From: Beta vulgaris subsp. vulgaris
Taxonomy: Eukaryota > Streptophyta > Magnoliopsida > Caryophyllales > Amaranthaceae
NCBI RefSeq assembly: GCF_026745355.1
Contig: NC_079206.1
Coordinates: 40,008,864 to 40,072,863, forward strand
Length of the DNA stretch: 64,000 bases
Reading direction: 5' to 3'
Shown: positions 21,450-32,454 of the stretch, piece by piece
Position numbering within the stretch: the first letter of the stretch is position 1
Layout of the letters: each line of letters starts with the position of its first letter
Notes under the pieces: model-generated
Seen by the model: the letters and a program-made list of their open reading frames with translations, nothing else
The model's database searches: none
Told to the model about the DNA's origin: nothing
Position numbers and translations under genes: made by a program

Positions 21450-24400
21450 AATAGGATCTTGTGAAAACCACTCCTAGGCTGAAAACTGAAAACATCCAAT
21501 CTTGACCGTCCATCTGTAATCGGATGAATTATAATAAATGCTGATAATGAATAGTGATGATTCATTCTCTCTCCTACTCTCTCCCACACGAAATTCTCCC
21601 TCTTCCTCTTCTCTTATACGCAATTATCTCTCTTCCTCCTCCCTCACTGGTTTTTCTCTCTCATCCTACTTTCTCTGGAGCTCGATTCTCTCATGGTCTA
21701 TTGCTTCTCTCTCAACGGCATTTCATCAATTGCTCGCAGCTAATTCTATCCCTTCCAATAATTTGTTCGTTGCTTCTATGATCTGAAATTTTGGTATGAT
21801 TTCGTTTGTTTTTTTTATGGTTTTGTTCATGAAGTTCAATTATTACTCATTCTTTGACTTGCGAATCGCTAGATTCACATCAATTTTAGCTTAATTTTGT
21901 TCTAGTTATTTGAAAATTATATGTGTTTCGAATTTTTAGGCTTAATTTCTTGAATTAGGTCACATTTGGATTTTTTTAGGCTTAATTATTACTCATTTAT
22001 GAATCTGTTGAGTTTGTTAGAGTTTAGTTTATTTGTAATTAAGTGTTGATTTTTGAGATTTTGTTGAATTTGCGTGTTTATGAAATCTTATGGTTACATT
22101 ACTTGGATGTTGTTGCTTTCTCTGATGTAAAACTGATAATCTTTCCTTGCAATTTTAATTTTCATAATCTTTCGTTTCATGTGGTATTGTCTACTTTTTA
22201 CTTTTGGTGTTCTCTCTGTTATTTTTATCTTGTTCATTATGGTGTAGCATACTCTGTTTTTATTAGTTTCCAAAGTATTGTTATTAGTTGCTGTTTTAAA
22301 GCTATTTGTTACCCCCCTCTCACTAACATATATTTGGCGAAATTCATACAACCTATTAGCCCAATTGGCAAAACATTGTGTAAGACACAACGATGTAGGT
22401 TCAGCTTATCATGCACATTTCAAGCTTAGACATTCATTCGGCTTGACCATTCTCCTCCGGTTGTTCATTGGAATGATTGTTTTAGTTTGGCTTGTTTACG
22501 ATAACATATATATGATTCTTGATCTTTGGATAATCTATGTGATACTAGGTGTCAGCATATGTATATTGTTATGTTGCTGATTCAATGCAGGCATATGTTT
22601 CCTTTTTTGGCTTTTGACTTTCTTCCCCAGTGCACTTTAGTTCCCTTCTTTTCCTGTGTTTGTCTCTTAAATGAAGTTTTACCTTTAATCCTTTACTCTT
22701 TAATCTATGAATAAATCGACCATATGCTAATAAACTAAAGCAACTCTTTTTCTGTCTTTTTTAATAGCTGGAGCTTCGGATGATGAAACTGTTGGACTTG
22801 GAAGGCCTCCTTAGGCCAGTCAGTAATAGCATGGAGGAAGAAAAGGAAGCTGTAAAAATTATCAGCAGAAAATAAACACGGTAACTGCCAAATTCACTTC
22901 GAATCTGGAAATGAATTGAATACAGACAATTTGGTGCTTTTGTGCAACTTTGTTTGATCTGCATAATGTTAGTTGAATGATTTGAATTATTACATACTGT
23001 ACTGAGATTGGAGTTGGAAGTTGATTGTGGTTTCTGATTACATGACTATTGTATAGAACAAGAAGTTATCATTTCGAATCTGAAAGTATGAAGTTAATCT
23101 GCTGCTTATTAGCGACTTGAAAAGCAGATGAACAGAAAAAAAGAGAAACTGTATAAATGGGATTCTTATGTTCTGATAATGAATTGCGGCTACTAGGTAG
23201 CAGGATTGTTCCGTAGGCTTTGTTCTTTTAGACTAATTTATAGGAAATTCAGTTCAATTAGTTTCCTCTCACAGTTTTAATTTAGTTTGGACAAATTATG
23301 TTCAGTTGAGTTTAGTCTAAAAGAACAGAGCCTTAGTTCATGGAAATGAGTTTATTTGTGATTGAAGACAGTTTAGCAGTGACATAATGCCTATTCAACC
23401 TTTATCCTGTAAAAAGATCAGCAGTTTCGAGTTTAAAAAAGTGCAGTGCTCAACTCTTCAAATTATGTTGGTGTCTGGTTTTGAAGTTATACTCCAACTA
23501 TGTCATGAACTAGTCAAGACTTTCCACTCATTAGCTGAAAGCTGGAGCTTTGTTTTACAAGCAAGCAAGCAAGCATCTAATAGATGAGAGCCTGATAGAG
23601 CTTTTGCAACAAATCTGATTTGAATCAGGATTTACAACACCAATCTGATGATTTTGCAGGTGATAGGGAGGATTTAAGTCAATATTAGAGTAGGGATTAT
23701 TTGCGTTTTTTGTACATTTGCTTCTAATCTTTGTTTTCAACTTTTAGTTTAGTCCTTTTCATAATTCTCTTAGATCTTTATGTCAATAATATGTTCATTC
23801 TTTGTTAGTTAAGATGATGCTGAGTTGCCAAATTTATCGTTGCAACAATATTGACAAATTGACATCTTATTGGTTCATTTTATAATGTTGGATTTCCAAG
23901 TCTGATATCAATCTAAAATTTTTCTGTGACCTTTAAAAGATTCATGCTTTAACTACAATTTTTGTTCAATTTTTCTGATACGGTTACTTTCAGCCCATCA
24001 GAATTCAGAGGCTTTTTCCTTTTTGGCTTCTGTAATGTGTACAAATAGCACATCTCACTCTCTTGCATATTAATTCACTGACCAAGAGTTGCATATTATC
24101 TCTAAATTACGTGCTCCTCTTTTTTGTCTCATCCTTCAACATTTTTAGAAGCTAATGATAATGAATCCTTTTGTTGATGGCAGTGATTCAGGAGTATATT
24201 CCAAACTTGGTAACCTCAACTATAGCAAGATGTGATGCAATCTTGAAGGTGTTTGAATTTGCTGATGCAGTTGCTGCTTGCACATACAACAGCAAACTGT
24301 GTTCAACCCTTCAAGGTTACTGTACTTCAAACACCGTGAACTTTTTGATCCATTATGAAGCTCTAATGCCTGCAGACTGCTGGTATAGGCACAAGTGGTG

Positions 24401-24918
24401 TGCTTTATATGGAATTTATACACACGAGATCTTACATCAGAACTGTGGCAGAGGTGTTTCGCGTTTTTTTGAAGTAACATAAATTTCCTGATGAAAGGAA
24501 GGGAGTGTCTTTTATTTAATCCTTTATTATTTTGATGGGGAAGTGGAAAGTTGTCCTTGAAATATCTATAGTTACCTTAAATGTGTAAGAAGTTACTCTT
24601 ATAACATATAAAGTTACCCTAAAAGTGCTAAAAGGTATCCTTGAAATATATATAAAATTACCTTAAAATTGCTAAAAGTTATCCTAAAAATGGTAAAAGT
24701 TACCCTAAAAGTGGTAATAGTTACTCTTATAATAAACAAAGTTATCCTTGAAATATATAGAACTATCCTTAATATAATAAAGTTACCCCAAAATTGACAA
24801 AAGTTACCCCAAAAGTACTAAAAGTTATCCTAAAGGGGCTAAAAGTTACCCTAAATGGGTTAAAAGTTACCCTGTTTTCAGTTTTCAGCTTAAGAGCTGT
24901 TTTCAGCGGATCCCACCC
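21448..24918. mobile_element. (TA)n-anchored inverted-repeat element, right unit
   Basis: It begins GGAATAGGATCTTGTGAAAAC and ends (minus strand) GGGTGGGATCCGCTGAAAAC, the same 20 bases as the left unit's outer end. The right arm (24535-24918) mirrors the AGGGTAACTTTTA array of 20075-20335. The interior (21540-24480) looks like spliced-gene material: T-rich intron-like runs ending in AG before open stretches, for example TTTTTAATAG|CTGGAGCTTCGGATGATG near 22768 and TGATGGCAG|TGATTCAGG near 24182. This suggests captured gene fragments, but I cannot name the donor. Confidence 0.5.
24171..24482 (+). pseudogene. Possible captured exon, donor gene unknown
   Basis: An open stretch of 103 codons follows a good acceptor-like TTGTTGATGGCAG. 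It reads EYIPNLVTSTIARCDAIL, then AACTYNSKLCSTLQ and ends FFEVT. It contains nine cysteines. No domain was recognised and no second exon could be joined with confidence. It lies inside the inverted-repeat element, just before the right arm. Confidence 0.3.
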
Positions 24919-25200
24919 CTATATATATATATATATATAAATGTTGTCATATTAATTTTGCAGTTGTGGGTTTAACTTTAGTTAATAATTTATAACAAAT
25001 GCTGATTAGAATGTTAGTTGGATATTTTTTAACTAATTAATATAATATTTTATATATATGGAACTAACGATTTCATAAAACTAAAGTTGGATATTATAAT
25101 GTTAACTAATGAAATTGATGGAACTAATTATTTGGATATTATAATGTTATAATATGATACTTAATCTTAATGGTAATGATATCGTTATAATGCAAACTTA
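24919..25200. other. AT-rich spacer
   Basis: Starts with an (AT)n tract (24921-24939) and holds a diffuse repeat of GGATATTATAATGTTA words. No gene. Confidence 0.5.
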
Positions 25201-26082
25201 AATACCTTCATGGCTTCATCCGAAAGCATAGTAGAAAAGAAAATCAGACTGAAAATCTAGTACATCACAAAGTAATATCTAAAAATATAGTATATCACGT
25301 CAAACAAAATCAAAGTTATAGAAAGTATATCAACTGAAAACACTGATATGAAAATCGATAAATCAAAACTACAAAGCAGCATCAGGTGCTTGGTTCAACT
25401 AAAGTGCCAAATCCCATTCTCGAGCAAAATCATCCATCATCTCATATAAAGTAGCTGTGGTAGGTCGTCGATCATTATGTTGATCTTCTACCAAAGCTCT
25501 CGTCGAACTAAACCACCAACCCATCCACTACAAAATAAGAAAAACGAAATTAATTATGTTACTTACCAATAATTGACAACTAAATATAGATACATAAAAT
25601 GCATACGTAGTGTGTGTTTGTAGGGTCCGGTCAGTTCGATATATATTGAAGCTCTCATCATCAATCATGAGTGGATGACTATATGTGCTATACATGTATT
25701 TGTAGTTCGATGAACAATCATGAAGACGACCGACTCGTCTAAATGCTGAGACATGTCGACTACCCCAACATTGAGTGAACCGCTGCCATGCTGACTCGGT
25801 TGTTGCTGTCGAAAACTCAAGCTCATACTTCTTCAGGTGTTTAGGTCTCTATGCATGTTCGGGCCTCAAGATCGGGGAAGAAATGACGTGAACATAATCC
25901 AAGTGTCGTAGTACCCGATCTGGGATATGAGTTAATGATATCATGATAACGTATGCAACTGACATACGTGTTCCTCAGAACCTTGGTAGTCAGGTCATCC
26001 CCATATGACATCCAAACGACTTAAAGATATGAGAAATGTAATAATAATGCAATTAGTTTAAAATAGTACTCATAAAACAATA

Positions 26083-26435
26083 CTCCCTCCGTACTAGAAG
26101 ACTATTGACACTTATCATGCCAGGTAGTTTTAGATGATAATTTGTTTGGTTATTAATTGTTATTTTATTAAAAATATATATGTGATAAGAGTTAGTGGGT
26201 AGTAAAAGTAATATTATTCTATTTGGTGGAGAGAGAGTGTAGGAGAATGGTTAGAGGTTCTAGGTAGTAGGAGTGGTATTATTTTATTTGAAGAAGAGAG
26301 AGTGTGGGTGAATGGTAAAAAAAGTGCGTATAAGGATTAAAATAATAGTTGGTCATATCCAAAAATAGAAGTCTAAGGAGTATTCAGTGTCAAATGAAAA
26401 AGGAAATCGTAAAGAGTATTTTGGGACGGAGGGAG
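26083..26435. mobile_element. Stowaway MITE
   Basis: The 353-bp element has terminal inverted repeats CTCCCTCCGT and ACGGAGGGAG and a TA duplication at 26081-26082 and 26436-26437. These are the defining features of Stowaway (Tc1/mariner-derived) MITEs. It is inserted in the PMD pseudogene and carries no ORF. Confidence 0.93.
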
Positions 26436-26489
26436 TAGTATTTAGTAGGTAATTTGCGTACCTATGAAGCTTTAGTTTAGCCAAGCGTC

Positions 26490-26520
26490 CTTGTCAAAAA
26501 AAAAAAAAAAAAAAAAAAAA
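26490..26520 (+). mobile_element. Minimal poly(A) retroposon insertion
   Basis: The insert is CTTGTC followed by 25 A. It is flanked by a perfect 16-bp direct repeat AGTTTAGCCAAGCGTC at 26474-26489 and 26521-26536. Only six bases precede the tail, so this is an almost tail-only LINE-type integration into the PMD pseudogene. Confidence 0.82.
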
Positions 26521-27391
26521 AGTTTAGCCAAGCGTCTGCCTATAAAATCAAGTCTAATGACATCCTTACTTATGATGCGATAATTCAACTTTCTAGCTCG
26601 GGGATCACGAGGACTGAAATTAAACCATCTCTCTTACGTAGAAAAAAGGAAAGTGCTCGTATATCCCACACTACAAAAGCGTGAGAAAACTAGCAATTTG
26701 ATGCAACTCCAATTGAGTCGCCACCCCTATCTAGCGATACAGATTGGACAATGCCGCACATCACAATGAGTACATATGTGCTGAATTAAGGTCCTCCAAC
26801 TCAATAATGTTCATCGACAAGATTCGTGTAACATTCCTTTCGATAAATTACGTACACCCAAGTGAGAGGATCTGATATGCGCCAAGTGTCACGTTATCAG
26901 ATTGAGGCGTGAGCTTACATCATAAAGAATCTCCTGGTACAAACATCATTGTTCTTCCAAATGGGTATGTTTTGCTGAAATAACTCCTCATGAGTAACCT
27001 GGAGGAGCTCCTCGTACCTAACATACAAATTGATAGATGATAAACCATCACTAATTATATGACCCTCAACAAATACTCGCTAATTTGCCAAACACCATGC
27101 AACATGATTGTCATCTCTTTGGAAGGCAGATGGAAAGTGCCCGTGTTAGGCTGCTAGCGTTGTACAAATGCTGAAAATCAATGGCATGTCAATGTGTGCT
27201 CCAATTGGGCAATACCGGACGATGACGCACGCTACTGCAAATGAGCATTGAGTCACTCCTTTCAACTCTAGAGAATCTGAAATGCACTTAAACGATTCAG
27301 ACACCTATTAACTTATTGAGCACACCCCAAAAAATTCCAAAGATAGCAAGTAATATGAGCATGGAAACTAGGAATCACGTTATCATCCTAA

Positions 27392-27427
27392 CCCCCCCCC
27401 CCCCCCGCCCCCCTGCCCCCTGTCCCC
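27392..27427. repeat. C-rich low-complexity tract
   Basis: A 15-base run of C followed by interrupted C runs. Confidence 0.95.
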
Positions 27428-28329
27428 GCAGCATAGGGACCGTAACTAACCAATAGTTTGTGAGCAACTCTACTCCTACCCTCAACTAGTCTTAGTTTTC
27501 GACAATTCCCCAACAAACTCCCTCCTCTACCCTTCTTCATAGTAACACGGGATGTAGCTTCACCCACAACCTCATCTTTAGCCCCGTCCCCCGAACCTTC
27601 ACCGTCCATCACATTATATAACTCCTCTTCCTTGGAATCTCAACCGGAACTATGAGGGTCATCCTCACGAATAGAAGACGACCTAGCTTGACATTATGCC
27701 CTCGTCCTCGTAGTCAATGCATCGACACCGTAAGATCGAGTGTGTCATGACCCAGATCCTTCAAAACAACATTCTCGCAGCCTAAAGCCTTCGAGTCAGC
27801 CTAATTATCAATTATGTTAATTAGTGACTTTTTATTCGGAATCATTTTAAACTATTTAATTCAATATTTAGGCATGTTCGTTGTATTTTCTTGTAATTAC
27901 TAGTAATTGTAACTAATCATTAAATTAAACAATTAGATATAGAAATCACTAATTGATCACTAATAGTCGACACTCGTTAGTAAATTGTTGCATAATAATT
28001 TATCATTTATTATAATATAATTTCTCACTATTAGCACGCAATAATGACTAATTACGAATAAAAATAAATTATTAACTAATATTAACAAAACATGCTAATA
28101 TCACCAATACACTAATATTAATATGTTAATATCAGGAATACGCTGATATTGATATGCTAATGACATGATAAAACAAATTTTAAAAAATACCCTTTCGACT
28201 TTTGACATTCACCGGCCATATACCCATCTTTCTTCAAAAAATAAGTTCACTTACCCTTAATGACTAATAACGTTAAACTCCGTTAGTCATTTACCCCCAA
28301 AGCCCCCTTTAATCCTAATTAACTAACTT

Positions 28330-28906
28330 AACTGTAACCCTAACCCCTAATTAACCCTAACTATCTCTCTCCCTACCCATCCCTCGGCCACCAACCCAAC
28401 CTCAGCCCCACCAGCCCCTCCCCCCAACAAAACCCCAACCCCACCAGCCTACCCCCCTCCACAACCACCGCACCCCACCCTCCTTCCCCACCCCCGCAAC
28501 CTCAAAAGCACCCACCCCCACAACCTCACCAACCCCTTCCCTACCCCCACCCCACCCCCGCGCCTCACACCCCTTCGATTTTCGTAACTCAGACCACCAC
28601 CCCACTGATTTTCGCACCCCACTCCCCCGGATTTTCGCACCTTACTGAGTTACAAATACGAAATATATCGAATTTTTGCACCTTTGACCCCCACCATCAT
28701 TGATTTTCGCACCCATTTCCCTTCCTCATCGATTTCCTAGAACTGTTTGGGTGCGAAAGCCAGTGGGGCGGGGTGCAAAAATGAGTGGTGGTGGGGGTCA
28801 AAGCTGCGAAAATTCGATATATTTCGCATTTGAAAATTAGTGGGTGCGAAAATCCAGTGGGGTGGGGTGTGAAAATCAGTAGGGGATGGTGGGAGTGGGG
28901 TGGGGG
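28330..28906. repeat. GC-rich foldback region, copy 1
   Basis: A C-rich run (28370-28600) leads into an imperfect inverted repeat. The left arm is about 28600-28722 and the right arm 28750-28895, both built from GATTTTCGCACCCC words. Shared blocks include CGAAATATATCGAATTTT and TTTGACCCCCACCA. The gypsy LTR begins directly after the right arm. No coding potential is supported; glycine- and tryptophan-rich frames on the minus strand are composition artefacts. Confidence 0.75.
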
Positions 28907-30683
28907 TGTAATACCCCCAAATTATTCACTTTTAAATAAATAGTTTAATAAATAACATTTGAGTAATTTAGGAGTATTAGTGCCACGTGACTAACACGCT
29001 TTCGGCAACCAACTACTAACTAACCAAAATAACTTGCAGCGGAAGACTTTAACCAAATATAATAATACTTCTTTATTAATAAAAGTAAATATTGTCTCAA
29101 TACTCAAAATAAATGAAACACTCTAATCTAGGTGAAGATCCCCTTCCTAGTATGCTCCCATGCACATCCAAAATTCACCTCCAAATCTGCTTACCAAAAA
29201 GGTAAACAGGGCAAAGCCAAATAGGAAAGAGAAAATACGTGTCAGTATAAAACTGAGTACGAAATGTACTAGATAAGTAACACATTTGTTAGTTCGTAAC
29301 AATTTTTCATTTCGAAAACTCCATCACCAATAATTCAAGAATAACTCTTTAAGAATAAACTTTTTCAAACACTTAATAATAATTCAAGAATAACATTTTA
29401 AGAACAAACTCTTTCCAAACACTTGAATAATAATTCAAGAACAACCTTTTAAGAACAAACTCTTTCCAAACACTTGAATAGTAATTCAAGAATAACCTTT
29501 TAAGAATAAACTCTTTCCAAACAACTTGGATTAAAAATAATCCTGAAAACAATTCCTCTTCTTATCTCCCTTCTATTTTGCTAAGTGTGCACACCCCCAA
29601 GCTAGTCATCCCATCACGGAGCTATATCAAGGGGTAACTATAATTGCCAACAAGTGGACTTTGAATCTCTTGATATTAATCAAGCGGAAATAATAATAAT
29701 ATGACTTGTAAGTCATGAATAAACCTCCTTTCCTCATAAACAACTTTTTGAACATTCAAAGTTCATAAAAACCAATCAACCTTTCCTTGTAAAAATAATT
29801 TAATTTTCCAAAAAGGATAACAAAACTTCTATATAAAATGATTGATAAAATCATTCCTTCTTTTCACTTTCAAGAGTGAATAATAAAACATTGTAACCAT
29901 TTTAAACCAAATTTCTAAACCAATCCAACCAATAAAATCAATAAACAACTTTATCATATAAACCACATTTTAAAAGATCTAGCTACATAACGTACCTTGA
30001 TCTTGCACAAAAGTATACTAGTATCTCCACTTAGTCTTAATCTTGAACATCTCCTAACAAACCAATAATAAAAATCTAATAAGTAACTTATCACATGAAC
30101 TTAATCATGAATGTAAACATGAATAACCTATCATGAGCATAATATTTTTGAGTAAGAAACATGGAAAATCTTTTTCTTTTTTTAACCCAAAGAAAATTAG
30201 AACTTGAATAAGAAATATAAAACTAGAATAGATAAGAAGAGAAAGAAGAACCTTGAAGTATGGATTCTCCAAAGTTTTTGTGTGGAAAAGATGGCTAAAG
30301 TGTGGGGTATTTATAGGAGTAGAATAGGTAGTACTTAATTTTCAAAATTAAAGAGTTTGTAACCTTCACCATAAATTAGGAGATTAAACCAAGATTTGTA
30401 ACCTTCATCATAAATTTGGAAAACAAAACTCCCCCATTTACTTCACAATCCCGTCAAAAATAATGGCCTAAAAAAATTTTTTTTTTTTTTTTTTTTTTGG
30501 TTTTTGAATAATTTTGACTAGGATTTAAAACCAAAAGTTTAACAAATCCAATTTTGGCGCCATCTTCCGCCAAAATAATTTAAAACGAGTGAAATTGCTA
30601 AAATACCCTTTGCTTAAAATATTTATTTTAGAAAATAAATATTTTAATTAATAAATAAATACTTGAAAATATGGGGTATTACA
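28907..30683 (-). repeat. 3' LTR of gypsy copy 1
   Basis: 1777 bp with terminal inverted repeats TGTAATACCCC and GGGGTATTACA. A TATA box (TATAAATA on the minus strand) lies at 30308-30315. A run of related 36-40 bp direct repeats containing AATTCAAGAATAACC and AAACTCTTTCCAAACACTTG occupies 29325-29525. Confidence 0.92.
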
Positions 30684-30720
30684 GTCTACCCCCTTAAAAG
30701 AAGTTTCGACCTCGAAACTC
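30684..30720 (-). promoter_or_regulatory. Polypurine tract and adjacent hairpin, gypsy copy 1
   Basis: On the minus strand AAGGGGGTAGAC directly precedes the 3' LTR and is the likely plus-strand primer. Next to it a 7-bp stem with 4-base loop (AGTTTCG ACCT CGAAACT, 30702-30719) is present. A second copy of the same tract plus hairpin lies at 30869-30904. Confidence 0.7.
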
Positions 30721-30868
30721 AAGACAAAAAGTCATAATCACTTTCCAAAAATGGATTAAAATTTAAAATTGTAGTTTCTAACTCAAATGCTCATGTCTAA
30801 AATGCTATAATGACTCAAAAATATGCTAAAATTAATAACTATAGTAAAGCGCGAAACTCTATCGCATT

Positions 30869-30904
30869 CTACCCCCCTTAAAAGGAGTTACGACCCCGTA
30901 ACTC
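30869..30904 (-). repeat. Second purine tract plus hairpin, gypsy copy 1
   Basis: TACCCCCCTTAAAAGGAG is followed by an 8-bp stem with 4-base loop (GAGTTACG ACCC CGTAACTC, 30885-30904). Compared with the first hairpin, one stem pair differs on both strands, so pairing is kept. Confidence 0.75.
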
Positions 30905-32440
30905 GACAACTAACCTCGGAAAACAACGCCGGATATTTCTTGCGCATATCCACTTCTTTCCCATGTTGCTTCCTCAGTCTGATGGTTTGACCATAATACT
31001 TTGACTAATCTTACATCCTTAGTCCGAGTACTTCTAACTTTACTATCAAGGATTCTTACAGGGTTTTTCCTCGTAAGTCAAACTATCATCTAATTCAATG
31101 GTCTCAGGTTGCAGCACATGAGACACATCCGGAATATACTTCCTTAACTGAGATATATGGAAAACATCATGGACTCGACTTAAATCATTTGGCAAATTCA
31201 ACTTATATGCCACTTTTCCGATCTTCTTTAACACCTCATATGGCCCGATATACTTTGGGCTTAACTTTCCCTTCTTCCCAAATCGCATCACCCCTTTCAT
31301 TGGAGATATTTTCAACAATACCTTCTCCCCAACCTGAAACTCTTCATCCCTTCGCTTCAAATCAGCATAACTCTTCTGCCGATCTTGAGCTGCTTTGATC
31401 TTTTCTTGAATCACTTTCACCTGCTTCACCGTCTCTTCGAGGAACTCGGGTCCAAGCACCACGATTTCACTAATATCATTCCAGCAGACTGGACTTCTAC
31501 ACTTCCGACCATACAAAGCCTCAAACGGAGCCATACCAATACTTGCATGATGACTGTTGTTGTAGGAAAATTCTATTAAATCCAAGAAATCCTCCCACGA
31601 ACCCTGATACTCCATAACACAAGATCGCAACATATCTTCTAAAGTCTGAATTGTTCGTTCTGTTTGCCATCTGTAGCCGGATGAAAAGTTGTACTCATAA
31701 CAAATTAGTACCCAAAGCCTTCTGCAAACTCTGCCAAAAGTTGGACAAGAATCGTGAATCACGATCGGAAACAATGTCCTTAGGCACACCATGATATTTC
31801 ACCACCCACTTCACATATGCTTTAGCCAATTGATCCATCGACCAAGTATTCTTCATAGGTATGAAAGTTGCAGATTTAGTTAGACGATCTACCACTACCC
31901 AAATTGTATCATTTCCAGCCTTAGTTCTTGGTAATGCAGACACAAAATCCATTGATATAGAATCCCATTTCCAACTCGGAATATCCAAAGGTTGAACCTT
32001 CCCTTGCATCTTGTGCTCAAACTTGACCTTTTGCATGTGAGACACTTAGCCACGAACTCTGCTACCTCTCGCTTCATGTTTGTCCACCAGAACGTTTTTT
32101 CTTCATGTCCTTATACAACTTATCACCACCTGGTGTACTGAATAAGGTGAGCTATGAGCTTCTTCCATTAATTTCCACTTGGTATACACCACCTCCCCTT
32201 GAACCGAATACTTCCATCATCGGCTATCTGGAAATCCGACACCTGACCATCCGGATCTTCTCTCGAATCTTTTCTAACTTTTCATCCTTTGATTGACCTC
32301 CCTAATCTCATCATAGATTGAGGGTTGAATCGACAAAGAACCCAATAATTCTTAACACCGCCTTCTTCTAGTACCTCCAATGACATTTTCTGAAACTCGA
32401 CACATAACTGACTTGGCAGCACCATTGCATTAACTGAATG
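30905..32440 (-). pseudogene. Integrase with chromodomain-like tail, gypsy copy 1
   Basis: The zinc-binding region and D,D,E core are split over several frames. Near 32077-31895 is AEFVAKCLTC; the core at 32045-31695 holds WDSISMDFVSAL (first aspartate) and IVSDRDSRF (second). The frame ending at 31046 (248 codons) holds [13 protein letters not shown], with the catalytic glutamate, GRKCRSPVCW, GPYEVLKKIG and VHDVFHISQLRKY. After a shift near 31065 the tail at 31065-30920 includes VKVLWSNHQTEEATWE, a pattern of the C-terminal chromodomain-like module of Del/Tekay integrases. Those modules are thought to guide integration to heterochromatin. Frameshifts near 31680 and 32045 prevent a full product. 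Confidence 0.82.
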
Positions 32441-32454
32441 ACTCGACTTTCGAC

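Larger units (their letters stand above)
25380..27740 (-). pseudogene. Second plant mobile domain (PMD/MAIN-like) pseudogene
   Basis: On the minus strand, broken frames give a PMD-type protein. Near 27170-27100 is TFHLPSKEMTIML, the conserved opening of the PMD (usually HLPxGExTxTLxDV). Next come VRYEELL at about 27015, RDPRARKLNYRIISKDVIRLDF near 26610-26540 and, after the MITE, WQRFTQCWGSRHVSAFRRVG at about 25790-25730. The end is near 25385. An acidic, basic and glycine-rich stretch at 27612-27388 may be an N-terminal or linker part. Stops are frequent. Sequences like this are often annotated as phosphatase 7 long-form homologues and occur in Mutator-like elements, but no terminal repeats were found. 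Confidence 0.45.

Noticed and set aside
21389..21786. Short open frames near the (TA)n tract, including an alternating Ile-Tyr end
   Set aside because: The Ile-Tyr run is translated microsatellite, and the plus-strand frames are CT-rich leader-like sequence without motifs.
22043..22714. Several overlapping hydrophobic open frames
   Set aside because: They overlap on both strands in T-rich intron-like sequence; no frame is favoured.
28330..28365. CCCTAA-like words resembling an interstitial telomere repeat
   Set aside because: Only about three irregular units, in a generally C/A-rich tract and duplicated with it; not a real (CCCTAAA)n array.
28402..28640. Glycine- and tryptophan-rich open frames on the minus strand
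   Set aside because: They are translations of low-complexity C-rich DNA in the foldback region, without conserved motifs.
31189..31579. Plus-strand frames opposite the gypsy integrase
   Set aside because: Antisense shadows of the integrase reading frame, repeated in the same place in copy 2.
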